From positions 6,474,501 to 6,538,500 of the forward strand of contig NZ_JACHMG010000001.1 in the NCBI RefSeq assembly GCF_014204865.1: a DNA stretch of 64,000 bases. Direction: 5' to 3'. Positions 1 to 8,735 of this stretch are shown piece by piece. The stretch comes from Amycolatopsis jiangsuensis (GTDB taxonomy: Bacteria > Actinomycetota > Actinomycetes > Mycobacteriales > Pseudonocardiaceae). Under the pieces are notes generated by a model, which was given only the letters and a program-made list of their open reading frames with translations, searched no databases and had not been told where the DNA came from. The translations under genes were made by a program, and so were the position numbers. Position 1 is the first letter of the stretch. Each line of letters opens with the position of its first letter.

Positions 1-159
1 CGCGCGCCAGGTAGGCGCGGTGGGACAAGCTTGCCCGGCGGAACGGGCTCGCCCGGTGAACGAGACGTATCCGGATGGCCCGGCAGATCAGGGCGGACCC
101 GGCGGCCTCGGCGACAGAACTGATCCGGTAGCGCCGGTCGACCGACTCGTCCCGTCTCG

Positions 160-478
160 CTGGACTGGCGGCACTGGTCGACCGGAACCAGCCCGCGCTG
201 GACTGGCGGCACCGGTCGGCTGGGCCGTTCCGCTGGACTGGCGGCACTGGTCGACCGGAACCAGCCCGCGCTGGACTGGCGGCACCGGTCGGCTGGGCCG
301 TTCCGCTGGACTGGCGGCACTGGTCGACCGGAACCAGCCCGCGCTGGACTGGCGGCACCGGTCGGCTGGGCCGTTCCGCTGGACTGGCGGCACTGGTCGA
401 CCGGAACCAGGCCCCACTCGACTGGCGGCACTGGTCGACCGACCCGGCCCCGCTGGACCGGCGGCACCGGTCGACCGG
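160..478. repeat. 73-bp tandem repeat array in a non-coding stretch
   Basis: Three complete copies of a 73-bp unit start at 160, 233 and 306, and a partial fourth starts at 379. They are followed by diverged copies to about 478. Each unit contains two related halves of 38 and 35 bp that both begin CTGGACTGGCGGCAC, so the array grew in two steps. The period is not a multiple of three, so it does not encode a stable peptide repeat. Apart from this array I see no gene in positions 1-597. Open frames cross the array but have no convincing start or family resemblance. Confidence 0.85.
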
Positions 479-597
479 GTCCCATCCGTCGGCCCGCCGG
501 CGCCGGGCGGCGGGTTGTCCGGTAGGTCCGGTCGGCGGGTCGGGCTTGGCGCGGGCGGCGTGGCGTGGCGGCGGGGCAGGGGCGTGGCTGTGTCGGC

Positions 598-1221
598 TCA
601 GGCTTCGGGCCAGGTGGTGGACGTTGCCTGTTCCGCGCCGATCGTGGTGCCTTCGCCGTGGCCGGTGTGGACGGTCGTCGTTTCCGGTAGGGCGAAGAGG
701 CGTTCGCGGATGGAGCGCACGATGGTCGGGTAGTCCGAGTACGACCGGCCGGTCGCGCCGGGGCCGCCGTGGAAGAGCGTGTCGCCGGTGAACAGGACGC
801 CCAGGTCCGGGCTGTGCAGGCAGACCGCGCCCGGGGCGTGACCGGGGGTGTGCAGCACGGTGAGGTCGGTGCCGGCGACGGTGATCCGCTGTCCGTCGGC
901 CAGTTCGCCGTCGGGGGCGCGGTCCGGGTGGGTCAGGTCCCAGACGACGCGGTCGTCCGGGTGCAGCAGGATCGGCGCGCCGGTGCGCTCTGCCAGCGCG
1001 GGGGCGGCGTTGACGTGGTCGTTGTGCGCGTGTGTGCAGACGATCGCGCGGACGGCGCGGTCCCCGACCACGTCGGCGATGGCGTCCGCGTCGTGCGCCG
1101 CGTCGATCACGATCACCTCGGTGTCGTCGCCGACGATCCAGACGTTGTTGTCCACGTTCCAGCTGCCGCCGTCGAGCTCGAACACACCCGACGTGACCAG
1201 GTTCTGCACTATGGCCGTCAT
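598..1221 (-). CDS. MBL-fold metallo-hydrolase (glyoxalase II-like)
   Basis: A 207-residue metallo-beta-lactamase-fold hydrolase. The metal-binding motif THAHNDH lies near residue 65, and later metal ligands are in HTPGHAPG and FTGDTLF. The length is typical of the small glyoxalase II-like subgroup. In many actinobacteria a close relative follows the mycothiol-dependent formaldehyde/nitrosothiol dehydrogenase gene, suggesting thioester or mycothiol-adduct hydrolysis, but that dehydrogenase is not adjacent here, so the substrate is inferred. The ATG at 1221 has no Shine-Dalgarno sequence. A -10-like TAGGGT on the minus strand (1235-1230) ends 8 nt before it, suggesting a leaderless transcript. 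The gene is divergent from the flavin oxidoreductase. Confidence 0.9.
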   Translation of the reverse strand: MTAIVQNLVTSGVFELDGGSWNVDNNVWIVGDDTEVIVIDAAHDADAIADVVGDRAVRAIVCTHAHNDHVNAAPALAERTGAPILLHPDDRVVWDLTHPDRAPDGELADGQRITVAGTDLTVLHTPGHAPGAVCLHSPDLGVLFTGDTLFHGGPGATGRSYSDYPTIVRSIRERLFALPETTTVHTGHGEGTTIGAEQATSTTWPEA

Positions 1222-1269
1222 GCCTGCCGACCCTAGTGGTCCCCGGGCGGGACAGCAGCCATACCGCCG

Positions 1270-1303
1270 GTACCTACTGTGCAGTATCCTTACCAGAAGT
1301 AAG
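1270..1303. promoter_or_regulatory. Paired inverted repeats in the divergent MBL/OYE promoter region
   Basis: Two short palindromes lie side by side: TACTG-TG-CAGTA (1275-1286) and CTTAC-N5-GTAAG (1289-1303). A -10-like TATCCT (1285-1290) for the rightward gene overlaps the junction, so a protein bound here would be placed to repress. No regulator gene is adjacent, so the binding protein is unknown. The repeats are seen directly; the operator role is inferred. Confidence 0.35.
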
Positions 1304-1326
1304 TTCGCTGCGACGACGGGACCGCG

Positions 1327-2544
1327 ATGACAGCCACCCGGGAACTGCTGGCCGAACCGCTCCAGCTGCGCTGCGGCGCTGTCCTGCCGCACCGGCTCGC
1401 GAAGTCGGCGTTGAGCGAGCAGCTCGGTGACCGCCGCAACGCGCCGACCGCCGAGCTGGCCGAGCTCTACCGGACCTGGGCACGCGGTGGCGCGGGGCTC
1501 CTCGTGACCGGCAACGTGATGGTCGACCCGGCCGCGCTCGGCGAACCGCGGAACGTGGCCCTGCCGGCCCGTCCGGACGCCGCGGCGTACCGGCGGTGGG
1601 CGCGGACAGTCGAGGGCACGGACGCGCGACTGTGGGTTCAGCTCAACCACCCCGGCCGTCAGAGCCCGCGGTACCTGTCGCGGCAGCCCGTCGCGCCGTC
1701 CGCGGTGCCGTTCGGCGACCGCGGCGTGCGCACCGCGTTCGCGCCTCCCCGCGCACTCACCGGGAACGAGATCGAGGCCATCGTGGCGCGGTTCGCGCTG
1801 GCTGCGCGGACGTTCGTGGACGCCGGGTTCGCGGGCGTGCAGCTGCACGGCGCACACGGTTATCTGATCTCGCAGTTCCTCTCCCCGCTGGTGAACCGGC
1901 GTGAGGACGAGTGGGGCCGGGACCGCAGCCGGTTCCTGCTCGAGGTGGTGCGCGCCGTACGGGGCGCGGTGGGGGATCGGGTGCCGGTTTCGGTGAAGCT
2001 GAACAGCGCCGACTTCCAGCGTGGTGGCTTCGACGAGGACGAGTCGCTGCGGGTGGTCCGGGCACTCGGCGAGGCGGGTATCGACCTGCTGGAGATTTCC
2101 GGCGGGACCTACGAAAAGGCCGCAATGGTGGGCACGGTGCGGGCGAGCACCGCGCGACGGGAAGCGTATTTCCTTGACTACGCGTCGAAAGCCCGCCAAG
2201 TCAGCGACGTCGCGCTGATGGTGACCGGCGGTTTCACCACGGCGTCCGCGATGGCCGAAGCGCTCGGTTCCGGTGCGCTGGACGTGATCGGGCTCGGGCG
2301 TCCGTACACAGTGGATCCGCAGCTGCCCGGACGGCTGCTGGCCGGGCAGGACGTGCTCGCGCAGCGGCGGTGTCCGCGCACCGGAATCCGGCTCGCCGAC
2401 AGCCTGCTGGAGATCCAGTGGCACACCCAGCAGCTGCATCGGCTGGCGGCGGGCAAACCGGCGGACGACCGCAGCGCGGTCCGTGCCTTGCTGACCGCAG
2501 GGTTCAACGATCCGCTGAACGCGTTCCGCCGGGTCCGCGGCTGA
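1327..2544 (+). CDS. NADH:flavin oxidoreductase, old yellow enzyme family
   Basis: A 405-residue FMN-dependent TIM-barrel oxidoreductase of the old yellow enzyme/NADH oxidase family, expected to reduce activated alkenes or related electrophiles. Visible features are the WVQLNHPGRQ segment near residue 102, the GVQLHGAHGYLISQFLSP motif near residue 172, SVKLNS on a barrel strand, and the C-terminal phosphate-binding segment ALDVIGLGRPYTVDP. The length matches the family. The substrate cannot be deduced. It is divergent from the metallo-hydrolase and shares a palindrome-bearing promoter region with it, which suggests joint control and perhaps a detoxification role. Confidence 0.92.
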   Translation: MTATRELLAEPLQLRCGAVLPHRLAKSALSEQLGDRRNAPTAELAELYRTWARGGAGLLVTGNVMVDPAALGEPRNVALPARPDAAAYRRWARTVEGTDARLWVQLNHPGRQSPRYLSRQPVAPSAVPFGDRGVRTAFAPPRALTGNEIEAIVARFALAARTFVDAGFAGVQLHGAHGYLISQFLSPLVNRREDEWGRDRSRFLLEVVRAVRGAVGDRVPVSVKLNSADFQRGGFDEDESLRVVRALGEAGIDLLEISGGTYEKAAMVGTVRASTARREAYFLDYASKARQVSDVALMVTGGFTTASAMAEALGSGALDVIGLGRPYTVDPQLPGRLLAGQDVLAQRRCPRTGIRLADSLLEIQWHTQQLHRLAAGKPADDRSAVRALLTAGFNDPLNAFRRVRG

Positions 2545-2714
2545 GTTACCCGGCCAGCCGCCCGGCCGCTCCCACTCCAGTCCACGACGACGCGGCCACA
2601 GCGATCCCCGCACCGCAAGTCCGAGCCGGAAACATCGCACGGCAAGAGAACCCACCCGCACCCCGACCTCCCGCGCGATTCTCCGGGCGACAGCGTGGAA
2701 TCCAGTACGAAGCA

Positions 2715-4238
2715 TCATTCCGCCCGATCCCCTCGCAGCAGCGACCGAATCGTGTCGATGGTGTCCGCCTCCGCCGGCTCCTTGTCCGGGCGGTAGCGCA
2801 CCACCCGCGCGAACCGCAACGCCAGCCCGCCCGGATACCGCGTGCTGACCTGCGCGCCGTCCAGCTCGATTTCCACCACCAGCTCGGGCCGCACGTAAAC
2901 CGTCCAGCGGTCCCGATGGGTTTCGATCTCCTGCAACCGCTCGGTCTGCCAGGCCAGCAGCTCGTCGGTGAGGCCCTTGAACGTCTTGCCCACCATGATC
3001 GGCGGACCGCCGTCCGGATCCCGCGCGCCGAGGTGCAGATTGGACAGCTTGCCGGTGCGCCTGCCGTGTCCCCATTCCGCGGCGAGCACCACGAGATCGA
3101 TGGTGTGCACCGGTTTCACCTTGAGCCAGGCACGTCCGCGCCGCCCCGCCGCGTAGACCGAATCGAGGTCCTTCACCATCACGCCCTCGTGACCTGCCGC
3201 CATCGAGCCTTCGAGCACCGCGGCCGGATCGGCCGGCTCCACCTCGCCCGGGATCACGTGCGGGCCGGCCACCCGGCGCAACGCCGCGTTGCGTTCGGAC
3301 AGCGGTGCGTCGAGCAGATCCACGCCGTCGAGGTGCAGGCAGTCGAAGAAGTACGGCCGCAGCAGCAACGCCCGCACCTGCTCCTCCCGCGTGCTGCCGA
3401 AACGGCTCATCGTCTCCTGGAACGGCCGCGGCCTGCCGTCGTCGCTGAGCGCCAGCGTCTCCCCGTCCAGCACCACCGATTCGCACGGCAGCGACCGCAC
3501 CAGCTCCACCAGCTCGGCGACGCTGGACGTGATCTCGCGCAACGTACGGGTGTAGACGTGGACATCGGTGCCCTGGCGGTGCACCTGGATCCGCGCACCG
3601 TCCATTTTGTACTCGACCAGCGCGTGCCGGTGCTCGGCGGCGGCCTCGTCCAGCGATTCCGCCGGCGAGGCCAGCATCGGCCGCACCGGACGGCCGATTG
3701 CCAGCCGGAACCGTGCGAGCGCGTCCGCGCCTCCGGTCAGCGCTGCGTGCCCGGTGACCGGCAGCCGGCCGGACAGCATGAACGCTCGCCGCACCTGCTC
3801 GAGGCCCACCTCGGCGGCGACCGCCACCGCCTCGACCATCACCCCCTCCAGCGCGCCCTGCCGCAGCTCTCCGGTGACGAGCCGGACGACGAACTCCTGC
3901 TCGGCCCTGGTGAGCCGGGCGAACAGCGCGGTGAGCACCTCCGCACGCCGTTTGACCGAACCGGCCCCGGTGGCGGCCGCGACCTCGGTGAGCGCCGCGT
4001 CGAGTTCGCCCACCTCGACGGCCGGCTCCGACGCGGGCGGGACGGCGAGCTCGGCGAGGGTGCGCCAGCCCGCGCCCAGCCGGTCCTGCGCGGTCTGCCC
4101 GGTGAGGTAGGCGATCACGGCGGGCAGCTCGGCGGGCGCGGCCGCGCGCAGCACGCCGGCCAGTACGGCGATTTTCGCCTTCCTGGACCGGGTGGCCGTC
4201 AGCTCGGCGGAGGCGGTGACGAGGTCGGTGAGCAACAC
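2715..4238 (-). CDS. ligB: ATP-dependent DNA ligase (LigB-like)
   Basis: A 507-residue ATP-dependent DNA ligase that seals nicks through a lysyl-AMP intermediate. The order is an N-terminal DNA-binding domain (about 1-190), the adenylation domain with the nucleotidyl lysine in EYKMDGARIQ (Lys211), motif III-like YFFDCLHLDG, motif IV HEGVMVKDL, motif V WLKVKP, and a C-terminal OB-fold. Length and layout match mycobacterial LigB (Rv3062). No Ku or LigD partner is next to it, so a general repair role is more likely than end joining. It stands alone, 37 bp upstream of the PstS-like gene on the same strand. Confidence 0.93.
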   Translation of the reverse strand: MLLTDLVTASAELTATRSRKAKIAVLAGVLRAAAPAELPAVIAYLTGQTAQDRLGAGWRTLAELAVPPASEPAVEVGELDAALTEVAAATGAGSVKRRAEVLTALFARLTRAEQEFVVRLVTGELRQGALEGVMVEAVAVAAEVGLEQVRRAFMLSGRLPVTGHAALTGGADALARFRLAIGRPVRPMLASPAESLDEAAAEHRHALVEYKMDGARIQVHRQGTDVHVYTRTLREITSSVAELVELVRSLPCESVVLDGETLALSDDGRPRPFQETMSRFGSTREEQVRALLLRPYFFDCLHLDGVDLLDAPLSERNAALRRVAGPHVIPGEVEPADPAAVLEGSMAAGHEGVMVKDLDSVYAAGRRGRAWLKVKPVHTIDLVVLAAEWGHGRRTGKLSNLHLGARDPDGGPPIMVGKTFKGLTDELLAWQTERLQEIETHRDRWTVYVRPELVVEIELDGAQVSTRYPGGLALRFARVVRYRPDKEPAEADTIDTIRSLLRGDRAE

Positions 4239-4275
4239 CCGACCATGATGACCCCGGCCACCGACAAAAACCGGC

Positions 4276-5964
4276 TCAAGCGTCCGGACGGGTGCAATGC
4301 GGCTCCGGCAGACCCTGCTTCGTCACGCACGGTGTGTAGCCCGCGTCCTGCAGTTCCGCCCGCGCGGTGCTGCTGCGCAGGTAGTCCAGGAACAGCTTGA
4401 GCAGCGAATCGTTCTCCGGTACCCCTTTCGTGTACAGGTACTCGACCGTCCAGAAGCGGTAACCGGCGTCGATGCTGGTCGCGTCCGGGTAACGGCCGTC
4501 GAGCTGGGCCACGGTCACCTTGCCGCCCCGGACTGACTCGACTTTGGCGGCCGGCGCGTCCGCGTATCCGACCGCGCCGGGCGTCTCGCCGACGGCGTGC
4601 AGCAGCTCGGCGGTCGTTCCGCGCTCGCAGCGGACCACCGTCGCGTCCGGCGCGCGCCCCGCCGTCCGGCAGTCGTCCGAAGACAACGCAGGTTCGGCGG
4701 CGCTCAACACCTTGTGCTCGAACGTGATGCGCGTACCCGATTCCTGCCCGCGGCCGACGATGCGGATCGGCAGCGACGGCCCCGGCCGCAGCTGTGCCCA
4801 GTCGCGATACCGGCCGCCGAAGATCCCGCGCACCTGGTCGGTGGTCAGCCGGTCGACTCCCGCCGCACTGTTGACCACCATGCTGTACATCAGCACCGCC
4901 ACCGGCTGTGCCACCAGGTCGGGACCGGTTGCCTTGCCGTCGGACAGCACGGCGAGGCTGTCCTTCCCCTCCGGAGGAAGCGGTCCGAGTTCGCGGACCG
5001 CCGAAACGCTGCCCGTGGCCCGCGTCGTGATCCCCGCGCCCGGGCACTGCCGGTGGTACTCGTGTGCGACGTTGTCGATGATCGGCGCGAACGCACTCGA
5101 CCCGTGCACGGACAGCGAACCGGTCCCGCAGCCGGGCTCGGCCGACTGCGAGGCGGCCACGATCAGCGTGCTGATCAGCGCCCCGGTCAGCAGTACCCCG
5201 ATCGCCACCGTGATCACCGGCCAGGACAGCCAGCGCTGCTTGCGTTCGTCCTTGATCCGGCCCCCACCGAGCCGTCCGGTCCACGCCCATTCCTTCGACA
5301 GGGTGCCGCCCGGCCAGCTGTCCGGTTCGCGCAGCACCACCACGAGCTTGAACTTTTCGCGCCGTTTCAGGGAAAGCTGCCCGAGTTGCACGCCGTGCCA
5401 CTGCGGTGCGCGGGTCCGCACAGCGGACGGATCGGGCTGGCGCAGGAAATCCGTGAGCCGCTGCGGCAACAGGGCCCGCAGACCGGACAGCCGCGCGGAC
5501 TCGGGGACCGGTTCCGGGTCGGGTTCGTGGTCGGTGAAGAACTCGAGCCCGTTGCGCACCACGTCACGCAGGCCGTCGCGGGCCTCGGACACCCGCGCGT
5601 CCCACACCACCCGGTCGCCGAAGGTGAACTGCAGCGGATGCTCGAAATCCTCCGGGCGGATGTCGAAACTGCCGGTGTTGCGGATGCGGATCACGACCAC
5701 GCTGAGCGGTTCCAGCAGCCGGACTGTGCGGGCCAGCTCGGGATCCTGTTGTGCCGCACCGTCGTGGCCGTCGCCGAGGATGACCGGGCTGAGGCCGATC
5801 TTCGAGTTGTACAGGACCCGGAAAAGCAGCCGCCTGCGCCGGATCACGTAACGGTCGATCAGCGGGGCGGCGATCGTCGCCCCGGCCACGACCGCGATCG
5901 GGACGATGCCCCGACCGGAGGTGAGCACCTCGGCGAGGCTCCGCACGATCTCCCCGAAGCCCAC
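4276..5964 (-). CDS. Membrane-anchored PstS-like phosphate-binding-fold protein with unusual N-terminal domain
   Basis: I choose GTG at 5964 because GGGGGAAGG precedes it at good spacing; an in-frame GTG at 6003 would add 13 residues. The 562-residue protein has a transmembrane helix near residues 20-42 and then about 200 residues of soluble region that I do not recognise. A second helix lies near 250-275 (run ITVAIGVLLTGALISTLIV), followed by a C-terminal periplasmic-binding fold of the PstS type (GSLSVHGSSAFAPI, GRGQESGTRITFEHKVL, GAVGYADA). Free PstS proteins are lipoproteins next to pstCAB; this one is two-pass and has no transporter genes nearby. A sensory or anion-scavenging role is inference. 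Confidence 0.8.
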   Translation of the reverse strand: MGFGEIVRSLAEVLTSGRGIVPIAVVAGATIAAPLIDRYVIRRRRLLFRVLYNSKIGLSPVILGDGHDGAAQQDPELARTVRLLEPLSVVVIRIRNTGSFDIRPEDFEHPLQFTFGDRVVWDARVSEARDGLRDVVRNGLEFFTDHEPDPEPVPESARLSGLRALLPQRLTDFLRQPDPSAVRTRAPQWHGVQLGQLSLKRREKFKLVVVLREPDSWPGGTLSKEWAWTGRLGGGRIKDERKQRWLSWPVITVAIGVLLTGALISTLIVAASQSAEPGCGTGSLSVHGSSAFAPIIDNVAHEYHRQCPGAGITTRATGSVSAVRELGPLPPEGKDSLAVLSDGKATGPDLVAQPVAVLMYSMVVNSAAGVDRLTTDQVRGIFGGRYRDWAQLRPGPSLPIRIVGRGQESGTRITFEHKVLSAAEPALSSDDCRTAGRAPDATVVRCERGTTAELLHAVGETPGAVGYADAPAAKVESVRGGKVTVAQLDGRYPDATSIDAGYRFWTVEYLYTKGVPENDSLLKLFLDYLRSSTARAELQDAGYTPCVTKQGLPEPHCTRPDA

Positions 5965-6079
5965 GGCGATCCTTCCCCCTGCGCGAATTCGCGAGAGGTC
6001 CACCCTAGGCGCCGGAAAACGGGACCCCTCCCGCGTGCATCAGGAGTTCACCCGCGGTTCAGCAGACCGACCGGGAAGG

Positions 6080-6111
6080 CCGTGCAGGCCTCATCGAGGA
6101 GGCCTGCACGG
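6080..6111 (-). terminator. Rho-independent terminator after fumC
   Basis: A perfect 13-bp inverted repeat (CCGTGCAGGCCTC and its complement) closes a 6-nt loop. It lies 10 bp past the fumC stop on the minus strand and has no long T tract, as is common in actinobacteria. Confidence 0.75.
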
Positions 6112-6120
6112 ACCGCTGAG

Positions 6121-7518
6121 CTACTTTCCGCCGCGCGCCATGCGCAAAACGTCGAGAGCCTCGTCCAGCTGTGCTTCGGTGAGCTTGCCGTCCTTCACGA
6201 AGCCGCGCTCGATGACGACCTCCCGGATCGTCTTCAGCTCCTTGAGCGCCTGCTTCGCCACCGACGCCGCCGCTTCGTAGCCGATGTATTTGTTCAGCGG
6301 CGTGACGATCGACGGCGAACCCTCGGCGTATTCCCGTGCGCGGTCGGTGTTCGCGGTGACGCCGGCGAAGACCTTGTCGGCCAGCAACCGGGAAACCGCC
6401 GCGAGCAGCCGCGCCGACTCCAGCACGTTGCGTGCGATCACCGGCAGGTTCACGTTGAGCTGGAAGTTCCCTGCCGCACCGGCGAACGCCACCGCCGCGT
6501 CGTTGCCGATGACCTGCGCGACCACCTGCAGCGTCGCCTCCGGGATGACCGGGTTGACCTTGCCCGGCATGATCGACGAACCCGGCTGCAGGTCCGGCAG
6601 CGCCAGCTCGGCGAGCCCGGCGCGCGGACCGGAACCCAACCAGCGCAGGTCGTTCGCGATCTTGTTCAGCGACACCGCGACCGTGCGCAAGTGCCCGGAG
6701 GTCTCGACCACACCGTCCTGGGTCGCCTGCGCCTCGAAGTGGTCGCGTGCCTCGGTGAGCGGCAACCCGGTCAGGTTCGCCAGCTCGGCCGCGACCGCGG
6801 CGCCGAAGCCCTCCGGTGCGTTCAGCCCGGATCCGACCGCGGTTCCGCCGATCGGCAGCTCACCCAGCCGCGGCAGGCCGGACTGCAGCCGTTCGACGCC
6901 GAACCGGATCTGCGCGGCCCACGCACCGGCCTCCTGGCCGAGCGTGACCGGCACCGCGTCCATCAGGTGCGTGCGGCCGGACTTGACCACGTCCTGCCAC
7001 TCCCGCGCCCGCGTCTCGATCACGCCCGCGAGGTGCTCCAGCGCCGGGACCACGTCGGTCAGCACGGCCTCGGTGGCGGCCACGTGGATCGTGGTCGGGA
7101 AGGTGTCGTTCGAGGACTGCGAGGCGTTGACGTGGTCGTTCGGGTGCACGTCACGGCCCAGCGAACGCGTGGCCAGCGTCGCGATGACCTCGTTCGCGTT
7201 CATGTTGGACGAGGTGCCGGAACCGGTCTGGAACACGTCGATCGGGAAGTGCTCGTCGTGCCTGCCCTCGGCCACCTCGTCCGCGGCCGCGGCGATCGCG
7301 TCGGCGACGTCGGGTTCCAGGACGCCCAGCTGCTTGTTCACCCGGGCGGCGGCCGCCTTCAACAGGCCGAGCGCGCGGATCTGGGCCCGCTCGAGACCGC
7401 GGCCGGAGATCGGGAAGTTCTCCACGGCACGCTGCGTCTGCGCACGGTAGAGCGCGTCGACCGGGACGCGGACCTCACCCATCGTGTCGTGTTCGATCCG
7501 GAATTCCTGTTCAGCCAT
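6121..7518 (-). CDS. fumC: Class II fumarate hydratase
   Basis: A 465-residue fumarase C, which interconverts fumarate and L-malate in the TCA cycle as a soluble tetramer without an iron-sulphur cluster. Visible are the substrate-site stretches [29 protein letters not shown] and [13 protein letters not shown], and the family signature [11 protein letters not shown] near residue 318. The length is normal. It is transcribed alone, divergent from the ferredoxin-NADP reductase gene and followed by a strong hairpin. fumC near glpX recalls the fum-glpX pairing of mycobacteria, although here the reductase and a protease gene lie between them. Confidence 0.97.
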   Translation of the reverse strand: MAEQEFRIEHDTMGEVRVPVDALYRAQTQRAVENFPISGRGLERAQIRALGLLKAAAARVNKQLGVLEPDVADAIAAAADEVAEGRHDEHFPIDVFQTGSGTSSNMNANEVIATLATRSLGRDVHPNDHVNASQSSNDTFPTTIHVAATEAVLTDVVPALEHLAGVIETRAREWQDVVKSGRTHLMDAVPVTLGQEAGAWAAQIRFGVERLQSGLPRLGELPIGGTAVGSGLNAPEGFGAAVAAELANLTGLPLTEARDHFEAQATQDGVVETSGHLRTVAVSLNKIANDLRWLGSGPRAGLAELALPDLQPGSSIMPGKVNPVIPEATLQVVAQVIGNDAAVAFAGAAGNFQLNVNLPVIARNVLESARLLAAVSRLLADKVFAGVTANTDRAREYAEGSPSIVTPLNKYIGYEAAASVAKQALKELKTIREVVIERGFVKDGKLTEAQLDEALDVLRMARGGK

Positions 7519-7643
7519 ACCCCGATTCTGGCCCCGAATCGGCCGGACGGCGTGGTGTCCTCGCCCACCGTGTCACCCGGACGCGACTATCCTCGGCTGT
7601 GTTCTCGATCACCGCCACCACCACGGGCTTGGAGCGAGCTTTC

Positions 7644-8618
7644 ATGGATTCCTACGACCTCGCTGTCATCGGCGCCGGACCCACCGGTCTCTTCGCCGCC
7701 TACTACGCGGGATTCCGCGGCCTGTCCATGGCCGTGATCGATTCACTGCCGGAACCCGGAGGCCAGGTCACCGCGATGTACCCGGAGAAGATGATCTACG
7801 ACGTCGGTGGTTTCCCTGCCGTTCGCGGCCGCGATCTGGTGGACGGCCTGGTCGCGCAGGCCGAGCCGTGGCGGCCGGGCTACCTGCTCGGCCGCAAGGC
7901 GGAGAAGCTGGAGAACGTCGGAGACGGCGTGGAGCTGACGCTCGACGGCGGTGAGGTGCTGCGGGCCGGCGCCGTGCTGATCACCGCGGGGATCGGCGAG
8001 TTCACCCCGCGCCCGCTGCCCGCGGGAGACGGCTGGCTCGGCCGCGGCATGGTGCACTTCGTGCCGTCGCTGGCCGCGCACGCCGGTCAGCACGTGGTCG
8101 TGGTCGGTGGCGGCGACTCGGCGTTCGACTGGTGCCTGGCGCTGCACCCGGTCGCGGCGAGCGTCACGCTCGTGCACCGCCGGGCCCGGTTCCGGGCCGC
8201 GGAGTCGATCGTGCGGCAGGTGCGGGAACTGGGCGTACGGCTGGTCACCGACGCCGAGGTGACCAGCTTCGTCGCGGCGCCGGGCGGTGAGCTGACGGCG
8301 GTGGACGTCGAGGTGAAGGGCGGCGAGAAAGAGCAGCTGCGTGCCGACGCGGTGGTGGCGGCGCTCGGTTTCACCGCCGACCTCGGCCCGATCGAAAGCT
8401 GGGGACTGGAAATCGACCACCGCGCGATCTCGGTCGACTCGACCATGGCGACCGCCCGCCCGCGCGTCTACGCGGCCGGCGACGTCGCGGCGTATCCGGG
8501 CAAGGTGAAGCTGATCGCCACCGGATTCGGCGAGGCCGCCACCGCGGTGAACAACATCGCGGTGGCCCTGAACCCGGAGGCACACCTGTTCCCCGGCCAT
8601 TCGAGCAACGCGGAGTGA
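7644..8618 (+). CDS. Thioredoxin-reductase-like ferredoxin-NADP(+) reductase
   Basis: A 324-residue flavoprotein. The FAD-binding GAGPTG motif starts near residue 10, the NAD(P)-binding GGGDSAFD is near residue 155, and the C-terminal FAD motif reads YAAGDVAAYPGKVKL. The active-site CxxC of true thioredoxin reductase is absent, which points to the type-2 ferredoxin/flavodoxin-NADP reductase group. The start is ATG at 7644 because GGAGCGAG lies 8 nt upstream; an earlier in-frame start at 7599 lacks this. A -10-like TATCCT is at 7588-7593. No ferredoxin gene is adjacent, so the electron partner is unknown. Confidence 0.88.
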   Translation: MDSYDLAVIGAGPTGLFAAYYAGFRGLSMAVIDSLPEPGGQVTAMYPEKMIYDVGGFPAVRGRDLVDGLVAQAEPWRPGYLLGRKAEKLENVGDGVELTLDGGEVLRAGAVLITAGIGEFTPRPLPAGDGWLGRGMVHFVPSLAAHAGQHVVVVGGGDSAFDWCLALHPVAASVTLVHRRARFRAAESIVRQVRELGVRLVTDAEVTSFVAAPGGELTAVDVEVKGGEKEQLRADAVVAALGFTADLGPIESWGLEIDHRAISVDSTMATARPRVYAAGDVAAYPGKVKLIATGFGEAATAVNNIAVALNPEAHLFPGHSSNAE

Positions 8619-8735
8619 TTCAGGGTCTACGGTGCCCGATCCGGACGTCCGGCTCGGTGTGGACGGCGACGTCGTGGGCCAACGACACCTGGACCGGGCT
8701 CAGCGCGCCCTCCACGAGGCCCGTTCCCGGGCAGG

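Noticed and set aside
160..478. Possible repeat-protein gene or CRISPR
   Set aside because: The 73-bp period breaks the reading frame at each copy, and there are no spacers.
2550..2715. Possible small gene starting with ATG at the ligase stop on the minus strand
   Set aside because: The frame continues antisense into the OYE gene, third-position bias is weak, and there is no family resemblance.
598..3486. Open minus-strand frame of 962 codons running across the metallo-hydrolase, the OYE gene and part of the ligase
   Set aside because: It is the metallo-hydrolase frame left open by high GC. Beyond 1221 the translation is Arg/Gly-rich shadow of clearly coding genes.
4597..7737. 1046-codon plus-strand frame opposite the PstS-like and fumC genes
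   Set aside because: Antisense to two well-supported genes; the translation is Arg/His/Gly-rich and resembles no family.
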